DNA from: Patescibacteria group bacterium
GTDB taxonomy: Bacteria > Patescibacteriota > Minisyncoccia > Minisyncoccales > Minisyncoccaceae
Direction: 5' to 3'
DNA: 10,842 nucleotides
NCBI GenBank assembly: GCA_030156465.1
Contig: JASGMO010000017.1
Coordinates: 1 to 10,842 of the forward strand
Position numbers and translations under genes: made by a program
Shown: positions 7,512-10,842 of the stretch, piece by piece
Layout: each line of letters opens with the position of its first letter
Position numbering within the stretch: position 1 is the stretch's first letter
The notes under the pieces: generated by a model
Database searches by the model: none
Told to the model about the DNA's origin: nothing
The model's input: the letters and a program-made list of their open reading frames with translations, nothing else

Positions 7512-8513
7512 TTATTTCTTTGACATTATACTTTTCTTATACAAATCCAAGTTATCTAAAACAGCACCAGTTCCTCTCGCAACACAACTTAAAGGATCTT
7601 CGGCAACAAAACATGGGACACCGGTTGATTTAGAAAGTAGCGTTGCAATATTTCTCAAGCAAGCTCCTCCACCAGCAACAACCATTCCTTTATCCATAAT
7701 ATCAGCCGAAAGTTCTGGAGGAGTTTCTCTCAAAACATTTTTAACGCATTGGATAATTTCTGAAAGTGGCTCGCTGATTGCTTCGCAAATTTCATTAGAT
7801 GAAATCTTTAGTGTTTTAGGAAGTCCCAAGGCAAGATCTCTTCCTCTTACTTCCATATATTTAGGTTCTTTTTCTGTCATTGCGGTTCCTATTTTCATTT
7901 TAATTGCTTCTGCTGTTTGTTCTCCAATAGCTAGGTTGTATTTATTTTTAATATATTCTGATATAGAGGCATCTAAAACATCACCTGCAATTCTTAGAGA
8001 TTGCGCAGAAACAACTCCTCCTAGAGATATCACAGCAACCTCGGCGGTGCCTCCTCCAATGTCAACAATTAGATGACCAGAAGAAGAATTAATTGGTATG
8101 CCTGCTCCAATTGCAGAAAGAATTGGCTCCTTTGCTACGAAGACCTCTTTCGCTCCAGCCTGCATTCCCGATTCAATAACTGCTCTTTTTTCTGTTGAAG
8201 TAATTCCCGCTGGGACACCAATCAAAAGCTCTGGCTTCAAAAATTTAAAAAATCCCGTATTCACTTTATTAATGAAGTGCTTAATCATTGCTTGAGTAAT
8301 CCTATAATCAGCAATAACACCATCTTTTAATGGTCTAAAAACTTGTATAGATTCTGGAGTTCTTCCTATCATTTCTTTTGCATCCTTGCCAACCGCAAGT
8401 ATTTTATTTTCTTCTAATGAGACGGAAACAACTGATGGTTCGCTCAAAACAACCCCTTTATTGGGGATAAATACAAGAGAATTTTTAGTTCCTAAATCAA
8501 TTCCTATCTTCAT
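7512..8513 (-). CDS. mreB: MreB paralogue 2, short N-terminus (first gene of the operon)
   Basis: This second complete MreB has 333 residues. Phosphate-1 is IDLGTKNSLVF at 5-15, the hydrolysis Glu is in KEP at 128-130, phosphate-2 is VDIGGGTAE at 150-158, and the adenosine motif VAGGGACLRN is at 279-288. All ATPase residues are present. Unlike paralogue 1 it starts directly at the first beta strand (MKIGIDLGT) and has no N-terminal amphipathic segment. Its loop at about 87-93 (GFFKFLK) is more hydrophobic than the equivalent in paralogue 1 and lies where Thermotoga MreB inserts a Leu-Phe loop into the membrane. The C-terminus is basic (KKSIMSKK) rather than acidic. An in-frame TAG lies four codons before the ATG, so a longer N-terminus is excluded. 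The predicted transcription start is the A of ATG, and there is no Shine-Dalgarno. murA follows after 1 nt. Confidence 0.96.
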   Translation of the reverse strand: MKIGIDLGTKNSLVFIPNKGVVLSEPSVVSVSLEENKILAVGKDAKEMIGRTPESIQVFRPLKDGVIADYRITQAMIKHFINKVNTGFFKFLKPELLIGVPAGITSTEKRAVIESGMQAGAKEVFVAKEPILSAIGAGIPINSSSGHLIVDIGGGTAEVAVISLGGVVSAQSLRIAGDVLDASISEYIKNKYNLAIGEQTAEAIKMKIGTAMTEKEPKYMEVRGRDLALGLPKTLKISSNEICEAISEPLSEIIQCVKNVLRETPPELSADIMDKGMVVAGGGACLRNIATLLSKSTGVPCFVAEDPLSCVARGTGAVLDNLDLYKKSIMSKK

Positions 8514-8519
8514 AATTTC

Positions 8520-8548
8520 ATTCTATACAATAAAAGGATGATTGGCAA
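8520..8548 (-). promoter_or_regulatory. Predicted promoter of the mreB2-murA-holB-frr-rseP-proS-mreB1 operon
   Basis: On the minus strand the -35 TTGCCA (8548-8543, 5/6 match) is separated by an optimal 17 nt from the -10 TAGAAT (8525-8520, 5/6 match). Counting six bases past the -10 puts +1 on 8513, which is the A of the mreB2 ATG. The transcript should therefore be leaderless, in keeping with the absence of any Shine-Dalgarno. The -35 shares its bases with the -35 of the opposite gene. Confidence 0.72.
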
Positions 8549-8572
8549 GAGCACGTTTTTGATGTATATAAT
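8542..8572 (+). promoter_or_regulatory. Predicted promoter of the PEGA/propeller gene
   Basis: The plus strand has a perfect -10 TATAAT at 8567-8572. Counting six bases on puts +1 at 8579, the A of the ATG, so this mRNA is also predicted to be leaderless. The best -35 is TTGGCA at 8542-8547 (5/6), with a long 19-nt spacer, so the -35 is less certain than the -10. It overlaps the -35 of the divergent mreB2 promoter almost completely. Confidence 0.6.
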
Positions 8573-8578
8573 TAGTAT

Positions 8579-9901
8579 ATGAACAAAAATCAACGCACAA
8601 TATTCTTTTTTGCAATGGTCGCTCTATTTCTAATAATAGGGCCATCTATAATTATGTACTCACAAGGATATAGATTTGATATTAAAAAATTTCAATTTGT
8701 TGAAACCGGTGGAATATATATTAAAGCATTTCCCGAAGAAGCAAGTTTATATATAAACGATGAATATATTAATAAAACTTCTTTTTTTACTAGAGATATT
8801 TTAGTTCAAAATCTTTTACCTGAAAATTATAATATAAGAATTGAAAAAGAGGGATATCATTTCTGGGGAAAAAATCTAGAAATAGAAAGTAAAAAAGTAA
8901 CAGAAGCAAAATATATTATTTTATTTAATGAAAATATTGACTTTGATAATATAGAAAACAACATCTCTTCTTTTTATCCTAATGACAATCAAATAATCTT
9001 TTTAAATAATTTGAATGAATTATTCCTATATAGACCGAGCGGAATAAATAAAATTCTAAACTCAACACAGGTTCCTGACAATATAGAAAAAATATCTTTT
9101 CTATCAAATGAAAATATTATTGTAAAAACAAGCACTGGCCTATATTACTTACTAGATATTGAAAACAAGAAGACCAAACTAATAAGGTCATTTAATATTG
9201 ATACTAAAAATATAAACAATAGAAATAATAAACTAGTTTATCAATTCAATAACTCAATATACGAAATTGATCCTAAAGAAGACTCTCCCAAATTAATATC
9301 AAGAGATAAAATAGATTCTTTCACAGTAGAAAATAACTCCATAATTGCTCTAAAGGGAAATAATGTGGTTAAGTTGTATGACCTAGCAAGAGCTGAAGAA
9401 TTATTATATTCTTTTGAAGAATATAATGAGAACTATGATTATCAAATAGTGTTTATTGAAAAAGAATTATTTATTATAGAAAACAATAAAAATCTTTATT
9501 TCCTAAATAGAGAAAATAATGCCTTTGAGAATAAAATTAATGCCCAAAAAGAATTAAAATATACATCTTTTTTTAATAAAATACTATTTTACGATGACCA
9601 TAATATATGGTTAATGCCCTTAAAGAGATATGAGTCACCATTCTTTAAAGATGCATATTCAATAATTAATATCAAAACTTTTGATAGAAAAGTAGATAAT
9701 ATTAAATGGCTTAATGGTGATTATTTTGTTTTCACACTTGATAATGAATTACACATAAGTGAGATTGACAATAGAGATAAACTTAATATTTTTAGCCTAA
9801 ATAAAAATGATACTTCAAACATATTCTTTAATGGAAATACTAAAGATTTATATATATTAGATGATAATAATTTCCTTAAAGTAGAAAAATTAATTCCATA
9901 A
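8579..9901 (+). CDS. Membrane-anchored PEGA-domain protein with propeller-like repeats
   Basis: This is a 440-residue protein of unknown function. Residues 8-27 form a single hydrophobic helix after a short basic start (MNKNQR), so it is probably a signal anchor with the rest outside the membrane. A PEGA domain follows at about 45-115 (GGIYIKAFPEEASLYINDEY, then LLPENYNIRIEKEGY); PEGA domains are small surface beta-domains. Residues 136-430 hold about eight repeats of the form xxIIFxxxNxLYxLD, near 136, 177, 216, 252, 288, 333, 379 and 413, suggesting a WD40/TolB-like beta-propeller. It is very rich in Asn, Ile and Lys, and no sorting signal or catalytic motif is visible. An in-frame TAG at 8573-8575 makes this ATG the first possible start. 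It is divergent from the mreB2 operon and shares its promoter region, so a cell-envelope role is plausible but unproven. Confidence 0.85.
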   Translation: MNKNQRTIFFFAMVALFLIIGPSIIMYSQGYRFDIKKFQFVETGGIYIKAFPEEASLYINDEYINKTSFFTRDILVQNLLPENYNIRIEKEGYHFWGKNLEIESKKVTEAKYIILFNENIDFDNIENNISSFYPNDNQIIFLNNLNELFLYRPSGINKILNSTQVPDNIEKISFLSNENIIVKTSTGLYYLLDIENKKTKLIRSFNIDTKNINNRNNKLVYQFNNSIYEIDPKEDSPKLISRDKIDSFTVENNSIIALKGNNVVKLYDLARAEELLYSFEEYNENYDYQIVFIEKELFIIENNKNLYFLNRENNAFENKINAQKELKYTSFFNKILFYDDHNIWLMPLKRYESPFFKDAYSIINIKTFDRKVDNIKWLNGDYFVFTLDNELHISEIDNRDKLNIFSLNKNDTSNIFFNGNTKDLYILDDNNFLKVEKLIP

Positions 9902-9925
9902 AAAAACCTCCTTTTATAAAGGAGG
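9900..9925 (-). terminator. Intrinsic terminator of the rplQ-rplM-rpsI operon
   Basis: On the minus strand CCTCCTTT (9925-9918) pairs perfectly with AAAGGAGG (9914-9907) around a three-base loop, and is directly followed by seven T (9906-9900). It starts 6 nt after the rpsI stop codon. On the plus strand the same hairpin follows the PEGA gene but is trailed by CCTTCATT, a poor U-tract, so it should act mainly on the ribosomal operon. The T-run overlaps the stop codon of the opposing gene. Confidence 0.88.
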
Positions 9926-9931
9926 CCTTCA

Positions 9932-10426
9932 TTATCTCTTACTCCACTGTGGAGCTTTTCTTGCTCTTTTAAGTCCAAACTTCTTTCGTTCTTTCATTCT
10001 TGAGTCCCTAGTTAGGAAATTGGCTTTTCTCAATCTTTTTCTATAATCAGGATTAAACACAACTAATGCTCTCGCTATCCCATGTCTTATCGCTTCGGCT
10101 TGAGAATGAACTCCTCCGCCCTTAACAGTAATTACCACCCTAAACCTACCCATTGACTTCATTTTTTCAAGTGAGTCAAGAATAATTGATTGATGGTCGG
10201 CTATTTTAAAATATTCTTTGTAATCAACTTCATTAACTACAATGTCCTTATCTCCCTTTGTGTATAGACGAACTCTAGCAACAGATGTTTTTCTTCTTCC
10301 TATCCCTTCAAAATATTTATCTCCTAGGTCTTTAAAATCATCTTCATTTATTACAAAATCATCATCATCTATAATTAATGAAGTAACTTCTTCAACCTCT
10401 TCTATTTTTTCTTCTTCTTTTGTCAT
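9932..10426 (-). CDS. rpsI: 30S ribosomal protein S9 with acidic N-terminal extension
   Basis: S9 sits in the head of the small subunit, its C-terminal tail reaching the P-site tRNA. The canonical domain starts near residue 38 (YFEGIGRRKTSVARVRL) and includes VVITVKGGGVHSQAEAIRHGIARAL, LTRDSRMKERKKFGLKRARKAPQWSKR and the invariant C-terminal SKR. At 164 residues it exceeds the usual 130 or so because of about 36 extra N-terminal residues, of which I count 16 as Asp or Glu. The ATG at 10426 follows the rplM stop by 2 nt, and there is no other Met before the conserved core, so the extension is most likely translated. It is the last gene of the rplQ-rplM-rpsI operon, followed at once by the terminator. 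Confidence 0.97.
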   Translation of the reverse strand: MTKEEEKIEEVEEVTSLIIDDDDFVINEDDFKDLGDKYFEGIGRRKTSVARVRLYTKGDKDIVVNEVDYKEYFKIADHQSIILDSLEKMKSMGRFRVVITVKGGGVHSQAEAIRHGIARALVVFNPDYRKRLRKANFLTRDSRMKERKKFGLKRARKAPQWSKR

Positions 10427-10428
10427 AA

Positions 10429-10788
10429 TTAATCAAATTTTAATCTCTTCATGTGTTTTGCTCTCAATCTATTTTTAGGTAACATCCCATTGACTGCATA
10501 TCTTAAAATATCTCCTGGATCCTTTTCAAAGATCTTAGACATAGGAACATGTTTATCATTTCCAATATATCCAGAGTGCCTAAAGTATGTCTTATCTTCC
10601 ATCTTGTTTCCTGTAATCTTCATTCTCTTAGCATTAGAAATAATAACGACATTATTTGGTTCTTTATTGGGCGCGTAATCAGGGTTGTTTTTACCTTGCA
10701 AGATTAAAGCAATCTCAGTAGCTAATCTACCCAGTGTTTTACCTTTCGCATCTATTCTAATTACTTCTTTTTTTGTCTCGTTTTTCAT
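10429..10788 (-). CDS. rplM: 50S ribosomal protein L13, short form
   Basis: L13 is an early-binding protein of the large subunit. The family core is evident: VIRIDAKGKTLGRLATEIALILQGK (about 9-33), YAPNKEPNNVVIISNAKRMKITGNKMEDKTYFRHSGYIG (about 38-76), and ILRYAVNGMLPKNRLRAKHMKRLKF near the end. At 119 residues it is shorter than the 142-residue E. coli protein: it stops right after the LKF that corresponds to RKLKVY and lacks the roughly 20-residue C-terminal tail, with a slightly shorter N-terminus. The reading frame is clean, so this is a genuine short form, not a truncation. It starts 4 nt after the rplQ stop and ends 2 nt before rpsI. No Shine-Dalgarno is visible. Confidence 0.97.
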   Translation of the reverse strand: MKNETKKEVIRIDAKGKTLGRLATEIALILQGKNNPDYAPNKEPNNVVIISNAKRMKITGNKMEDKTYFRHSGYIGNDKHVPMSKIFEKDPGDILRYAVNGMLPKNRLRAKHMKRLKFD

Positions 10789-10792
10789 AATA

Positions 10793-10842
10793 TTAAACTA
10801 ATTCAATGATAGCCATTTTAGCACTATCGCTTTTTCTTTGTC
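10793..10842 (-). CDS. rplQ: 50S ribosomal protein L17, C-terminal end (partial)
   Basis: The last 50 bases on the minus strand encode the tail QRKSDSAKMAIIELV followed by TAA at 10795-10793. This matches the conserved L17 C-terminus (E. coli: GDKAEMAYIELV), and rplQ-rplM-rpsI is a common order downstream of rpoA. Only 15 whole codons are in the window, and the 5' part lies beyond position 10842. The identification rests on this short tail plus its position. Confidence 0.82.
   Translation of the reverse strand, partial: QRKSDSAKMAIIELV

Noticed and set aside
7495..8076. A 193-codon plus-strand open frame opposite mreB2
   Set aside because: It is antisense to a strongly conserved MreB. The translation is low-complexity Ser/Pro/Ile-rich sequence without domains and is a codon-bias shadow.
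9721..9978. An 85-codon minus-strand frame overlapping the PEGA gene end and the rpsI end
   Set aside because: It crosses the strong terminator and covers two well-supported genes in other frames. The sequence looks random.

Overview
The window looks like a chromosomal piece of an AT-rich, streamlined bacterium, most likely of the Candidate Phyla Radiation (Patescibacteria, Parcubacteria-like). The reasons are the packed gene order with 1-6 nt gaps and overlaps, a compact ProRS in which a small Cys cluster stands in for the editing domain, a short L13, an S9 with an extra acidic N-terminus, a PEGA/propeller membrane protein, and a 23S rRNA gene that is not preceded by 16S. murA ends in TGA, overlapping the next start codon, so TGA is a stop here. 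That argues against the TGA=Gly lineages (Gracilibacteria/Absconditabacteria). The taxonomic call is inference from gene content; no database was used.

Region 1 (1-1238, minus strand) is the 5' part of 23S rRNA, domains I and II up to just past the L11/thiostrepton-binding GTPase-associated centre; the rest lies beyond the window start. Its leader (1239-1445) holds a good sigma70-type promoter with an extended -10 and a long hairpin.

Region 2 (8513 down to 1446, minus strand) is a seven-gene array: mreB2 - murA - holB - frr - rseP - proS - mreB1. Adjacent genes overlap or are at most 6 nt apart. The frr-rseP-proS order is the familiar bacterial backbone, but uppS, cdsA and dxr, which normally sit between frr and rseP, are missing. 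Two complete, distinct mreB paralogues form the first and last genes. The array joins cell shape (MreB), cell wall (MurA), replication (clamp-loader delta'), translation (RRF, ProRS) and membrane proteolysis (RseP).

Region 3 (8514-8578) is a 65-nt divergent promoter region. On each strand the best -10 hexamer places the transcription start on the A of the annotated ATG, so both divergent mRNAs are predicted to be leaderless. The two -35 elements overlap on the same TTGGCAA site.

Region 4 (8579-9901, plus strand) is a membrane-anchored protein with a PEGA domain followed by about eight propeller-like repeats. It ends convergently against region 5.

Region 5 (10842 down to 9932, minus strand) is a ribosomal protein operon rplQ (tail only) - rplM - rpsI. 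It is closed by a strong intrinsic terminator at 9900-9925, whose U-tract overlaps the stop codon of the opposing gene.

I found no mobile element, CRISPR array or tRNA. The most interesting points are the leaderless divergent promoter, the mreB-bracketed operon and the stand-alone 23S unit.
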